Of a DNA stretch of 5,294 bases, positions 1-4,850 are shown piece after piece. Each line of letters starts with the position of its first letter. Position 1 is the stretch's first letter. Position numbers and translations under genes: made by a program. The DNA is from UBA1858 sp039182865 (lineage in GTDB: Bacteria > Pseudomonadota > Gammaproteobacteria > UBA4575). The notes beneath the pieces are model-generated. The model was given only the letters and a program-made list of their open reading frames with translations, was not told the origin of the DNA and did not search any database. The stretch spans positions 1 through 5,294 of the forward strand of contig JBCDBX010000112.1 in the NCBI GenBank assembly GCA_039182865.1, read 5' to 3'.

Positions 1-287
1 AGGAAGCCAACGATAAATGCAATTACAAACGCAACAGCGATGGCTAAAAAGAAGTAGTAATCCATGAACCCAGGAAAACTTTCTTGAGTTAATGATGAAA
101 TAAGAAAGGTTGTGTAGGCACCGATAGTAAGAAACTCACCATGTGCCATATTAATTACACCCATTTGACCAAATATGATGGCCAGGCCTAGTGCCATAAG
201 CAGGAATACGCAAAATAAACTTAGTCCCGAGAAACCTTGCATCGCAAATATTGCGCCAATCTCGGATCCTGTATAACCATCAAACAT
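1..287 (-). CDS. urtB: Urea/short-chain amide ABC transporter permease, N-terminal part (UrtB/FmdE, LivH family)
   Basis: Only the first 95 codons are present; the gene runs off the left edge. It encodes an inner-membrane permease subunit of a branched-chain-amino-acid-type (HAAT) ABC importer, which would pass urea or short amides from the binding protein encoded upstream into the cytoplasm. Visible evidence: a hydrophobic stretch from about residue 15 to 40, then the family hallmark GLAIIFGQMGVINMAHGEF followed by LTIGAY, typical of UrtB/LivH N-termini, and a further hydrophobic segment near residues 75-95. The ATG at 287 is preceded by AAGGAA five bases upstream, which supports the start. 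It follows urtA after 105 bases containing two hairpins, so it is probably co-transcribed but expressed at a different level. FmdE of the Methylophilus formamidase cluster is the equivalent protein; urea versus amide specificity cannot be read from this fragment. Confidence 0.9.
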   Translation of the reverse strand, partial: MFDGYTGSEIGAIFAMQGFSGLSLFCVFLLMALGLAIIFGQMGVINMAHGEFLTIGAYTTFLISSLTQESFPGFMDYYFFLAIAVAFVIAFIVGF

Positions 288-333
288 TTGATTTCCTTAT
301 AAAGTGTTTCATAGAGCTATTTTTTTAAAATGA

Positions 334-370
334 GAGGAGCCTTCCAGCTCGGAGATGCCAAAGGCTCCTC
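334..370 (-). terminator. GC-rich hairpin between urtA and urtB: weak terminator, attenuator or mRNA-end stabiliser
   Basis: A perfect 10-bp inverted repeat, GAGGAGCCTT (334-343) and AAGGCTCCTC (361-370), encloses a 17-base loop. In the transcribed (minus) direction the stem is followed by TCATTTTAAAAAA, so there is only a short and slightly displaced U run. That fits partial termination or protection of the urtA mRNA 3' end better than a strong intrinsic terminator. Lowering permease output relative to the abundant binding protein is a common arrangement in ABC importer operons; its use here is inferred. Confidence 0.55.
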
Positions 371-372
371 CC

Positions 373-401
373 TATCAATAAATCCTAGTTATTTATTGAT
401 A
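373..401 (-). repeat. AT-rich perfect inverted repeat spanning the urtA stop codon
   Basis: TATCAATAAAT (373-383) and ATTTATTGATA (391-401) are exact reverse complements, giving an 11-bp stem with a 7-base loop. The stem includes the last codons and TAA stop of urtA. It lies three bases before the GC-rich hairpin in transcript order, so the urtA message ends in two tandem stem-loops. It may stabilise the 3' end of the message; it could also be a chance AT-rich palindrome, although 11 of 11 pairs makes that less likely. Confidence 0.5.
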
Positions 402-1640
402 ACCCTCAGGGAATGGATTTGGCTCAATCAAATCAGATTCGTAAATCACGTCAAATTGTCCATCTTCCCTTGCAACACCAATTCGAGTTTTACTCCAGAG
501 GTGGTGATTAGAATCGTGAATTCGCACATAGCCTTCAGGTGCACCATCAAACTCAATGCCATTTGATGCTTCAGCGATTGCGTCGATGTCAAAGCTTCCT
601 GCTTTTTCTACTGCAAGTTTCCATAACCATGGGCCTAAGTAAGCCGCTTGTGTTACATCACCAATCACACTGTCTTCGCCCCACATTTCTTTGAATGCAG
701 CAACAAATTCAGCATTGTTTTCATTATCTAAAGATTGGAAGTACTTCATTGCAGCGTAGAATCCTTCTACGTTTTCGCCACCGATACCTAACATTTCATC
801 TTCTGTGACTGAAATTGTGAGTAAGTCCCACTTGTCAGATGTAATACCTGCTGCTTTTAACTGCTTGTACCAAGATACGTTACTACCACCTACTACGATG
901 CTGTAAATAACATCAGGCTTCTTTAATTTGATCTTGTTGATTAATGAACCGAAGTTTGTGTGACCTAATGGGTAGTACTCTTCACCAACAACTTTACCGC
1001 CAAGTACATTTTCAATGTGCTTACGTGCAATCTTGTTTGATGTTCTAGGCCAAATGTAGTCAGAACCAATTAGGTAAAAAGTTTCTGCACCCTTCTCTTC
1101 CGCAATCCAATCAAGACCCGCAATAATTTGCTGTGTTGCTTCTTGCCCTGTGTAGATTACGTTCTTAGATTGCTCAAGACCTTCATAGAAGGTTGGGTAG
1201 TAAAGCATTCCGTTTTCTTTTTCGAAAACAGGTAGTACTGCTTTACGTGAAGCAGACGTCCAACAACCAAAGACTGCTGCTACTTTGTCATTAACAAGTA
1301 GCTTTCGTGCTTTCTCTGCGAATGTTGGCCAATCACTTGCACCATCTTCTTGAATGATTTCAATTTGACGACCAAGTACACCGCCCATTTCATTGATTTG
1401 ACTAATAGCGAGTTTTTCTGCTTCTACTGAACCAGATTCACTAATTGCCATTGTGCCTGTGACAGAATGGAGTATCCCTACTGTGACAGTTGTATCCGTG
1501 ACAGCAAGTCCAGTAGTGTTGACTTTATCTGTTGGATACTTCTCTAAATAGTCTTCTGAAAAGACACTGCTGCTCGCAAATGCTAACAGCATAAATACTA
1601 ATAAGTATTTTAAGTGCCATAGTTTTGTTTTAGTTAACAT
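393..1640 (-). CDS. urtA: Urea/short-chain amide ABC transporter periplasmic substrate-binding protein (UrtA/FmdD)
   Basis: A 415-residue periplasmic binding protein that captures urea or short-chain amides for the permease encoded next. Residues 1-28 form a signal peptide: basic start, hydrophobic core LLVFMLLAF, likely cleavage after VFS-28. There is no lipobox cysteine. The mature protein carries UrtA-family landmarks: GILHSVTGTMAISE (55-68), EDGASDWPTFAEKARKL (98-114), FGCWTSASRKAVLPVFE (124-140), then YYPTFYEGLEQS and LIGSDYIWPRTSNKIARKHI. These belong to the Peripla_BP_5/FmdD-UrtA group. The ATG at 1640 has GAGGT just upstream and lies 33 bases downstream of the predicted start point of a sigma-54 promoter. 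Its position beside fmdA and fmdB, with no urease genes in view, makes formamide or acetamide a plausible ligand, as proposed for Methylophilus FmdD. Urea remains equally possible from sequence alone. Confidence 0.92.
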   Translation of the reverse strand: MLTKTKLWHLKYLLVFMLLAFASSSVFSEDYLEKYPTDKVNTTGLAVTDTTVTVGILHSVTGTMAISESGSVEAEKLAISQINEMGGVLGRQIEIIQEDGASDWPTFAEKARKLLVNDKVAAVFGCWTSASRKAVLPVFEKENGMLYYPTFYEGLEQSKNVIYTGQEATQQIIAGLDWIAEEKGAETFYLIGSDYIWPRTSNKIARKHIENVLGGKVVGEEYYPLGHTNFGSLINKIKLKKPDVIYSIVVGGSNVSWYKQLKAAGITSDKWDLLTISVTEDEMLGIGGENVEGFYAAMKYFQSLDNENNAEFVAAFKEMWGEDSVIGDVTQAAYLGPWLWKLAVEKAGSFDIDAIAEASNGIEFDGAPEGYVRIHDSNHHLWSKTRIGVAREDGQFDVIYESDLIEPNPFPEGYQ

Positions 1641-1683
1641 GCTTACCTCAACTTTGTGAAAAAAAGAAACGCACTTTCACCAA

Positions 1684-1699
1684 TGCAATTAGAGTGCCA
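1684..1699 (-). promoter_or_regulatory. Sigma-54 (-24/-12) promoter of urtA
   Basis: On the minus strand the sequence reads TGGCACTCTAATTGCA. It matches the sigma-54 consensus TGGCAC-N5-TTGCA at every conserved position, with the invariant GG and GC separated by ten bases. The predicted transcription start is near 1673, giving a leader of about 33 bases that contains the GAGGT ribosome site. Such promoters need an ATP-dependent enhancer-binding activator; for a urea/amide importer that is most likely an NtrC-type protein. Confidence 0.88.
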
Positions 1700-1701
1700 A
1701 C

Positions 1702-1731
1702 TTAATGCTTCTGCGTTTTAATAAGCATTAA
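1702..1731. repeat. 9-bp perfect inverted repeat just upstream of the urtA sigma-54 promoter
   Basis: TTAATGCTT (1702-1710) and AAGCATTAA (1723-1731) are exact reverse complements around a 12-base spacer. The repeat is centred about 43 bases upstream of the predicted start point, between the sigma-54 element and the enhancer-like motifs. No U run follows it, so it does not look like a terminator of the upstream operon. A repressor or modulator site is possible; no family is recognised. Confidence 0.5.
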
Positions 1732-1749
1732 AGATGAATATTTACCTAT

Positions 1750-1779
1750 GCGCATAAATATATGCACCAAAAAAATGTT
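1750..1779. promoter_or_regulatory. Dyad plus GCACC-A-rich motif, candidate activator-binding area of urtA
   Basis: GCGCAT-AAATAT-ATGCAC (1750-1767) is an 18-base dyad with one mismatch between arms. Its right arm runs into GCACC followed by an A run and TGTT (1764-1779). The same GCACC/A-rich/TGTT arrangement recurs at 1858-1872. TGCACCA resembles one half of an NtrC site, whose consensus pairs TGCAC and GTGCA halves, but no properly spaced partner half is present. Assignment to NtrC is therefore tentative. Confidence 0.4.
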
Positions 1780-1833
1780 ACTGCACAGTTTTTGAATCGT
1801 TTAAATTTATTATTAAGCACAAACATGGAGCCA

Positions 1834-1872
1834 TAATTGCGTTGACAATTAAATTAAGCACCAAAATATGTT
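1834..1872. promoter_or_regulatory. Distal dyad and second GCACC motif upstream of urtA
   Basis: TAATTG-CGTTGA-CAATTA (1834-1851) is a perfect 6-6-6 dyad centred about 170 bases upstream of the predicted urtA start point. It is followed by GCACCAAAATATGTT (1858-1872), nearly identical to the motif at 1764-1779. The distance suits an enhancer for a sigma-54 promoter. Function is inferred only from position and repetition. Confidence 0.35.
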
Positions 1873-1895
1873 CTTGTTAACTAAATTAAGAATTT

Positions 1896-1911
1896 GTTAA
1901 TGATTATTAAC
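1896..1911 (-). repeat. Small palindrome at the 3' end of the orphan gene
   Basis: GTTAAT-GATT-ATTAAC is a perfect 6-bp inverted repeat with a 4-base centre that covers the stop codon of the 91-residue gene. In the transcript it would form a short AU-rich hairpin without a downstream U tract. It is too weak to call a terminator. It is followed, reading upward on the plus strand, by a doubled AACGAT within the coding region. Confidence 0.35.
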
Positions 1912-2172
1912 GATTGATAACGATGTTGAATTTTCTGAAATGATTTTACCAATAGTTGCACAATACCATGATGTACTGCGCGGCGGTGGAACGTTCGATT
2001 CTTCTAGTGTGTCTTTGATTTTGTTTAACGAATAGCCATGATTTCTCATGACTAGTATCTTCATAATTGTTTCACGTGCGGATTGATCAACCACATGAAA
2101 GCCAGACTTTGAAATACGCCAACCATAACAAATACGATTACTATTTTTATGGTTGGCTTTGTATTTTCTCAT
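1897..2172 (-). CDS. Small orphan protein with recombinase-like helix-turn-helix region
   Basis: A 91-residue basic protein with no catalytic recombinase domain. Residues about 14-81 resemble the DNA-binding 'Recombinase' segment of large serine recombinases: an aromatic-glycine start (CYGWRIS), an acidic/Arg helix (DQSARETIMKILVMRNHG), then YSLNKIKDTLEESNVPPPR and a closing tryptophan-containing helix to IISEN. In serine recombinases the equivalent pattern is roughly YGYR, a middle helix with 'G.S...IA..LN..G.PTPRG..W', and a terminal helix. Here it stands alone. The gene begins 15 bases after fmdB and has no clear Shine-Dalgarno sequence, so translation may be coupled to fmdB. No insertion-sequence ends or other recombinase parts surround it, so it looks like a resident operon member rather than mobile-element debris. 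A DNA-binding regulator of the fmd genes is plausible but unproven. No gene name is recognised. Confidence 0.75.
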   Translation of the reverse strand: MRKYKANHKNSNRICYGWRISKSGFHVVDQSARETIMKILVMRNHGYSLNKIKDTLEESNVPPPRSTSWYCATIGKIISENSTSLSIVNNH

Positions 2173-2187
2173 TGAATCATAAGCTAC

Positions 2188-2535
2188 TTAATGGCCTAAC
2201 ATCCAAGGACGTGATCCAGCAGAACCGGTTTTGAACTGCGTGTGATTCGATGATGCTGAATTCTCATGATCATGTTTATGATCATGCTTGTGGTCATGAA
2301 CATGCGAGCAAGCATGAGAGTGTTTATGTACTCTTTTAGGTTCGTGCATACTTTTTTCATTTCTCTGCCATGCGGTGCGGTTAGCAGTAGTCATGATGCT
2401 CAAGTTAGGCGCTGTAATGCTTCTAGTGGCAAGTTCGTTACAGAAAGGACAACGAACCAAACTGTTACGTTCACTGATTGGTCTTAATTCAACAAACTCA
2501 CCATGAGTTTTACATGTGTAGTTATATAACGGCAT
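2188..2535 (-). CDS. fmdB: FmdB-family zinc-ribbon protein with histidine-rich segment
   Basis: A 115-residue cytoplasmic protein of the FmdB putative regulatory family, encoded nine bases after formamidase. The N-terminus MPLYNYTCKTHGEF and the later CPFC form the zinc ribbon. The first knuckle is C8-x2-H11 rather than the usual Cys pair; the second is C29-x2-C32. The C-terminus ends in the motif SRPWMLGH. Residues 70-90 contain ten histidines and one cysteine in HxH and DHKH repeats, which could bind zinc, nickel or copper. Its ATG at 2535 is preceded by AAGGA six bases upstream; that ribosome site overlaps the fmdA stop codon (TAAGGA), so translation is probably coupled. In Methylophilus, FmdB was proposed to regulate formamidase. 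A metal-handling role for this His-rich version is my inference; the exact function is not known from sequence. Confidence 0.88.
   Translation of the reverse strand: MPLYNYTCKTHGEFVELRPISERNSLVRCPFCNELATRSITAPNLSIMTTANRTAWQRNEKSMHEPKRVHKHSHACSHVHDHKHDHKHDHENSASSNHTQFKTGSAGSRPWMLGH
2267..2302 (-). repeat. Three 12-base tandem units encoding the FmdB His-rich segment
   Basis: On the plus strand the units TGATCATGTTTA, TGATCATGCTTG and TGGTCATGAACA follow each other without gaps. The first two differ at two positions and the third is more divergent. Being in multiples of three they encode repeated Asp-His-x-His blocks without shifting frame. Such repeats can expand or contract, so the length of this His tract may vary between strains. 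Confidence 0.6.
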
Positions 2536-2544
2536 GGTGAATCC

Positions 2545-3771
2545 TTATGAACAAACTGCTAAGTCTTCACTGCCTGTCACATATTGAGTTGGACCTTCAG
2601 GCTTGATGTCTATGTCGAAATCGAAAATAGCGGTCGGTAACCAGAGTGTCGAACACGCGTTAGGAATATCAACGATACCACTGATATGACCTTCTACAGG
2701 TGCCGTTCCTAAAATTGCGTAGCCTTGCGCACCCGTGAATCCAAACTTCTTCATGTATTCGATGGCATTTAAACACGCTCTACGGTAAGCCACATGTGGA
2801 TCAAGATAATATTGCTTACCATCTTCATCAACTGAGATCCCTTCGAAAATTAAGTAATCCGAATAGTTTGGATCAATTTTACTAGGCTTAAAGATGGGGT
2901 TAACCACAGAGTATTTCTCCATACCACCTTTGATGACGTTTACTCGGATATCAAGGTACCCTGCCATTTCAATCGCACCACAAAACGTGATTTCACCATC
3001 ACCTTGTGAGAAGTGAATGTCACCCATTGATAAACCAGCGCCATCAACATATACCGGAAAGTAAACGGTTGAACCACGAGAGAGATTTTTAATGTCGCAG
3101 TTACCACCATGTTCACGCGGTGGAACAGTACGTGCCGCTTCTGCAGCCGCTTTATCACGCGCAGCTCCTTCTAAACTACCCATGACAGCTGTGTCTGCAT
3201 AAGGTAATGCTGCTAGTGGCGGCACTCTGTCAGGATCGGTATTCACTAACGCTGTTTCACGCGAATTCCATTCTGCTAATAATTCAGCAGACGGCAAACA
3301 ACCGATCAGTCCTGGATGCATGGTGCCAGGAAATTTTACTTGAGGAATGTGTCGGCTTGATGCCCAAACACCACTGAAATCCCAACAAGCCTTTCTAGCC
3401 TCAGGATAATGTTCTGTTAAAAATCCGCCCCCATTTTCGCGTGCAAAAAAACCTGTAAACCCCCATGCCGATTCAGGTAATACGCCCACATCTAATATAT
3501 CCACTACAAGTAAGTCCCCAGCCTTTGCCCCTTCAACTTTAATCGGACCACTTAAATAATGCACTTTTGTTAAATCAACATCACGTACATCATTAGCACT
3601 ATTATCATTTTCTATTTGCCCACCCGTCCAGTCGATACATTCAACTCTGAATTCATCACCTGGTTTAACCGTTCTTGAGAAAGGAATATCTGGATGCCAA
3701 CGGTTATGTAAAACATCAGATTGTTCTTCGGGGGTTTTATTGAAATCTACTTCGATTAAGGTCTCAATCAT
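2545..3771 (-). CDS. fmdA: Formamidase (acetamidase/formamidase FmdA/AmdA family)
   Basis: A 408-residue cytoplasmic amidase that hydrolyses formamide to formate and ammonia and may act weakly on acetamide. It is full length for the FmdA_AmdA family (about 400-410). The N-terminus MIETLIEVDFNKTPEEQ matches the family start. Conserved blocks follow: MHPGLIGCLPS near 151-161, REHGGNCDIKNLSRGS at 219-234, and GDIHFSQGDGE at 250-260. The His and Glu/Asp residues in these blocks are the likely active-site groups. The C-terminus contains the AILGTAPVEGHISGIVDIPNACSTLWLP block. I chose the ATG at 3771, not the upstream in-frame ATG at 3840. GGAGAG lies seven bases before 3771, the protein then matches the family start, and the sigma-54 promoter would begin transcripts near 3847, leaving almost no leader for an ATG at 3840. 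It is the first gene of the operon with fmdB and the 91-residue orphan. Confidence 0.95.
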   Translation of the reverse strand: MIETLIEVDFNKTPEEQSDVLHNRWHPDIPFSRTVKPGDEFRVECIDWTGGQIENDNSANDVRDVDLTKVHYLSGPIKVEGAKAGDLLVVDILDVGVLPESAWGFTGFFARENGGGFLTEHYPEARKACWDFSGVWASSRHIPQVKFPGTMHPGLIGCLPSAELLAEWNSRETALVNTDPDRVPPLAALPYADTAVMGSLEGAARDKAAAEAARTVPPREHGGNCDIKNLSRGSTVYFPVYVDGAGLSMGDIHFSQGDGEITFCGAIEMAGYLDIRVNVIKGGMEKYSVVNPIFKPSKIDPNYSDYLIFEGISVDEDGKQYYLDPHVAYRRACLNAIEYMKKFGFTGAQGYAILGTAPVEGHISGIVDIPNACSTLWLPTAIFDFDIDIKPEGPTQYVTGSEDLAVCS

Positions 3772-3778
3772 GATGGAG

Positions 3779-3784
3779 CTCTCC
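3779..3784 (-). promoter_or_regulatory. Ribosome binding site that sets the fmdA start
   Basis: GGAGAG on the minus strand lies seven bases before the ATG at 3771. The alternative in-frame ATGs at 3786 and 3840 have no comparable site, so this element decides the start. Confidence 0.7.
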
Positions 3785-3857
3785 ATGTTATTAATGATTT
3801 TAAATCCGGGGCAAAGACTCTGAATTTGAAATTCATTCAAAGCATACTTGTATATAG

Positions 3858-3873
3858 TGCATAATATATGCCA
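3858..3873 (-). promoter_or_regulatory. Sigma-54 (-24/-12) promoter of fmdA
   Basis: The minus strand reads TGGCATATATTATGCA, matching TGGCAC-N5-TTGCA except for T at the sixth base and A for the first T of the -12 block. The invariant GG and GC are ten bases apart. The predicted start point is near 3847, giving a leader of about 76 bases to the ATG at 3771. With the urtA promoter it forms a matched pair, implying joint nitrogen control of hydrolysis and uptake. It is somewhat weaker than the urtA promoter by consensus match. Confidence 0.75.
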
Positions 3874-3898
3874 CTTATAGGAGAGACGTTCTTATAGG
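3874..3898. repeat. Direct repeat of CTTATAGG next to the fmdA promoter
   Basis: CTTATAGG occurs at 3874-3881 and again at 3891-3898, 17 bases apart start to start, directly upstream of the sigma-54 element. The spacing is not a whole number of helical turns. A regulator site or a chance duplication are both possible. Confidence 0.35.
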
Positions 3899-3945
3899 GT
3901 GATTTACAGAATATAAAAATAAAAGTGCAAGCTTTATACAGCTAT

Positions 3946-3984
3946 GTGCACTAAAATATCCATAGTGATAATTTTATGCACCAA
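3946..3984. promoter_or_regulatory. GCAC-motif pair forming an imperfect inverted repeat, candidate fmdA enhancer
   Basis: TGCACTAAAAT (3947-3957) and ATTTTATGCA (3971-3980) are inverted copies apart from one extra C, around a 13-base spacer. TGCACTA (3947) and TGCACCA (3977) are also direct repeats 30 bases apart, close to three helical turns. The block lies about 100-137 bases upstream of the predicted fmdA start point, the usual range for sigma-54 activator sites. TGCACTA and TGCACCA resemble NtrC half-sites, but no canonical full NtrC palindrome is present. Confidence 0.45.
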
Positions 3985-4004
3985 CATAATTCTTATTTTT
4001 GAGA

Positions 4005-4022
4005 TGAAACGTCCATGTTTCA
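4005..4022. repeat. Perfect 18-base dyad far upstream of fmdA
   Basis: TGAAAC-GTCCAT-GTTTCA has exact 6-bp arms around six bases. It lies 28 bases after the SDR stop and about 166 bases upstream of the predicted fmdA start point. In the SDR transcript it would form a short hairpin, but the following bases are TCTCAAAAA, not a U run, so it is a poor terminator. A protein-binding site is a reasonable alternative. Confidence 0.4.
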
Positions 4023-4049
4023 ATATTATCAATTACTTAAATGCTGTAG

Positions 4050-4790
4050 TTAACCTTCCATTAAATTAACTTCAACAATGCTTTCAGCATAATTTTTATA
4101 TTCATTATGGAACTGTTTCGCCATGGTGTCTGGGAACACATGAAACTCATCACTATTGAGTGCATCGATGATACTTTCAGACACTAAGGTTGCCGGTTCT
4201 GCCATATCACCTAGTCCTGCATCATTAGCCATATCCGTTGCAATTGGTCCTGGATGGACACTAATAACGCGTGTGCCTTGTTCACCTAATGCTTCTTTTA
4301 AGCCTTGGGTGACTGAATAGGCCGCAGCTTTGGATGCTGAATAGGTTGTAAATGGCATGAAGTTTTTTATTGAAGCAACAGAATTTAATTGCACAAATGT
4401 CCCACCTCCATTTTCTTTTAATACTGGCGAGAAAGCTTGTGCCATTCTAATCAGACCGTTCACATTGATATCCATTTCATAGGCAAGGGTTTCTAATGCA
4501 TGATCATCAAGCGGTGATGCATTCTTTAAGACACCTGCGTTATTTATCACAATATGAACATCGGTCGCTTTAGACGCCGCATCAGTAATTGTGTCTGGTT
4601 TTGATAAATCTATTTCAATTACTTCGACACGCTCACCATATTTATCAACTAAAGCATCAGCACTGGAAAGTGTGCGCACACCAACATAAACTTTCTCTGC
4701 ACCGTTATCCAATAATGCTTCGACGATGACTTTACCTATTCCACGATTTGCACCTGTAACAAGTGCATTTTTGTTTTTTACTTCTGACAT
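4050..4790 (-). CDS. Short-chain dehydrogenase/reductase (SDR), classical type
   Basis: A 246-residue NAD(P)H-dependent oxidoreductase of the classical SDR family with a Rossmann fold; the substrate cannot be told from sequence. Motifs: cofactor loop TGANRGIG (12-19), acidic IDL at 60-62, NNAG (83-86), NVNG with structural Asn109, and catalytic Ser137, Tyr150 and Lys154 in YSASK. The HPGPIATDM block follows the active site. Arg39 at the end of the second strand suggests NADPH preference. I chose the ATG at 4790 because AGGAG ends seven bases upstream; a longer reading to a TTG at 4808 would place that ribosome site inside the gene. It is 60 bases downstream of a TetR-family gene in the same direction, which may control it. 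The family also includes sugar, alcohol and quinone reductases, so no specific name is justified. Confidence 0.92.
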   Translation of the reverse strand: MSEVKNKNALVTGANRGIGKVIVEALLDNGAEKVYVGVRTLSSADALVDKYGERVEVIEIDLSKPDTITDAASKATDVHIVINNAGVLKNASPLDDHALETLAYEMDINVNGLIRMAQAFSPVLKENGGGTFVQLNSVASIKNFMPFTTYSASKAAAYSVTQGLKEALGEQGTRVISVHPGPIATDMANDAGLGDMAEPATLVSESIIDALNSDEFHVFPDTMAKQFHNEYKNYAESIVEVNLMEG

Positions 4791-4797
4791 TTTATAT

Positions 4798-4802
4798 CTC
4801 CT
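4798..4802 (-). promoter_or_regulatory. Ribosome binding site of the SDR gene
   Basis: AGGAG on the minus strand, seven bases before the ATG at 4790, fixes that ATG as the start in preference to the in-frame TTG at 4808. Confidence 0.75.
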
Positions 4803-4818
4803 ATTCAAGTGTAATTAA

Positions 4819-4832
4819 AGAACAATAGTTCT
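4819..4832. promoter_or_regulatory. AGAAC-N4-GTTCT palindrome, candidate TetR-family operator
   Basis: The perfect dyad AGAAC-AATA-GTTCT lies in the 60-base gap between the TetR-family gene and the SDR gene, 28 bases before the SDR start codon. On the minus strand a TTGCAT hexamer (4844-4839) precedes it and TTTAAT (4819-4814) overlaps its edge, a weak -35/-10 pair with a 19-base spacer. A repressor bound here would block that promoter. This is inferred from position and symmetry. Confidence 0.4.
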
Positions 4833-4850
4833 GTTTTAATGCAAATTTTT

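Larger units (their letters stand above)
1641..1896 (-). promoter_or_regulatory. Regulatory region upstream of urtA
   Basis: This 256-base gene-free stretch separates the fmdA-fmdB-orphan operon from urtA. It holds, in order from urtA: a Shine-Dalgarno sequence, a sigma-54 promoter, a 9-bp inverted repeat, and a series of GCAC-containing motifs with two 18-base dyads at enhancer distance. No convincing RNA gene, short ORF or strong intrinsic terminator was seen, so some read-through from the upstream operon is possible. Confidence 0.7.
3772..4049 (-). promoter_or_regulatory. Regulatory region upstream of fmdA
   Basis: This 278-base gene-free stretch lies between the SDR gene and fmdA. It contains the fmdA leader, a sigma-54 promoter, two CTATAAG-type direct repeats, GCAC-type motifs with a long imperfect inverted repeat, and a perfect 18-base dyad near its far end. 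No strong intrinsic terminator for the SDR gene was found and no RNA gene is recognised. Confidence 0.65.

Noticed and set aside
280..312. Ten-codon upstream open frame overlapping the urtB start codon
   Set aside because: Its ATG at 312 has no ribosome site and the peptide has no recognisable leader features.
330..566. Plus-strand open frame of 78 codons
   Set aside because: Antisense to the 3' part of urtA and its hairpins, no family resemblance and no ribosome site; a shadow of the real gene.
1842..1870. Perfect TTGACA -35 hexamer on the plus strand, which would drive an antisense transcript into the 91-residue gene
   Set aside because: At 16-18 base spacing only poor -10 matches such as AATATG are found, so no promoter is called.
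1897..2172. Mobile-element remnant (truncated serine recombinase)
   Set aside because: No catalytic-domain residues, terminal repeats or other element genes are nearby, and spacing to fmdB is operon-like; an intact small gene is the better reading.
2266..2487. Plus-strand open frame of 73 codons
   Set aside because: Mirror of fmdB on the opposite strand; its Met/Ile-rich start is simply the antisense of the His-rich repeats.
2940..3158. Minus-strand open frame of 72 codons in another frame
   Set aside because: Lies wholly inside fmdA, which is strongly conserved in its own frame.
4005..4022. Dyad considered as the intrinsic terminator of the SDR gene
   Set aside because: Stem is only six mostly AT pairs and is followed by an A run rather than U residues in the transcript direction.
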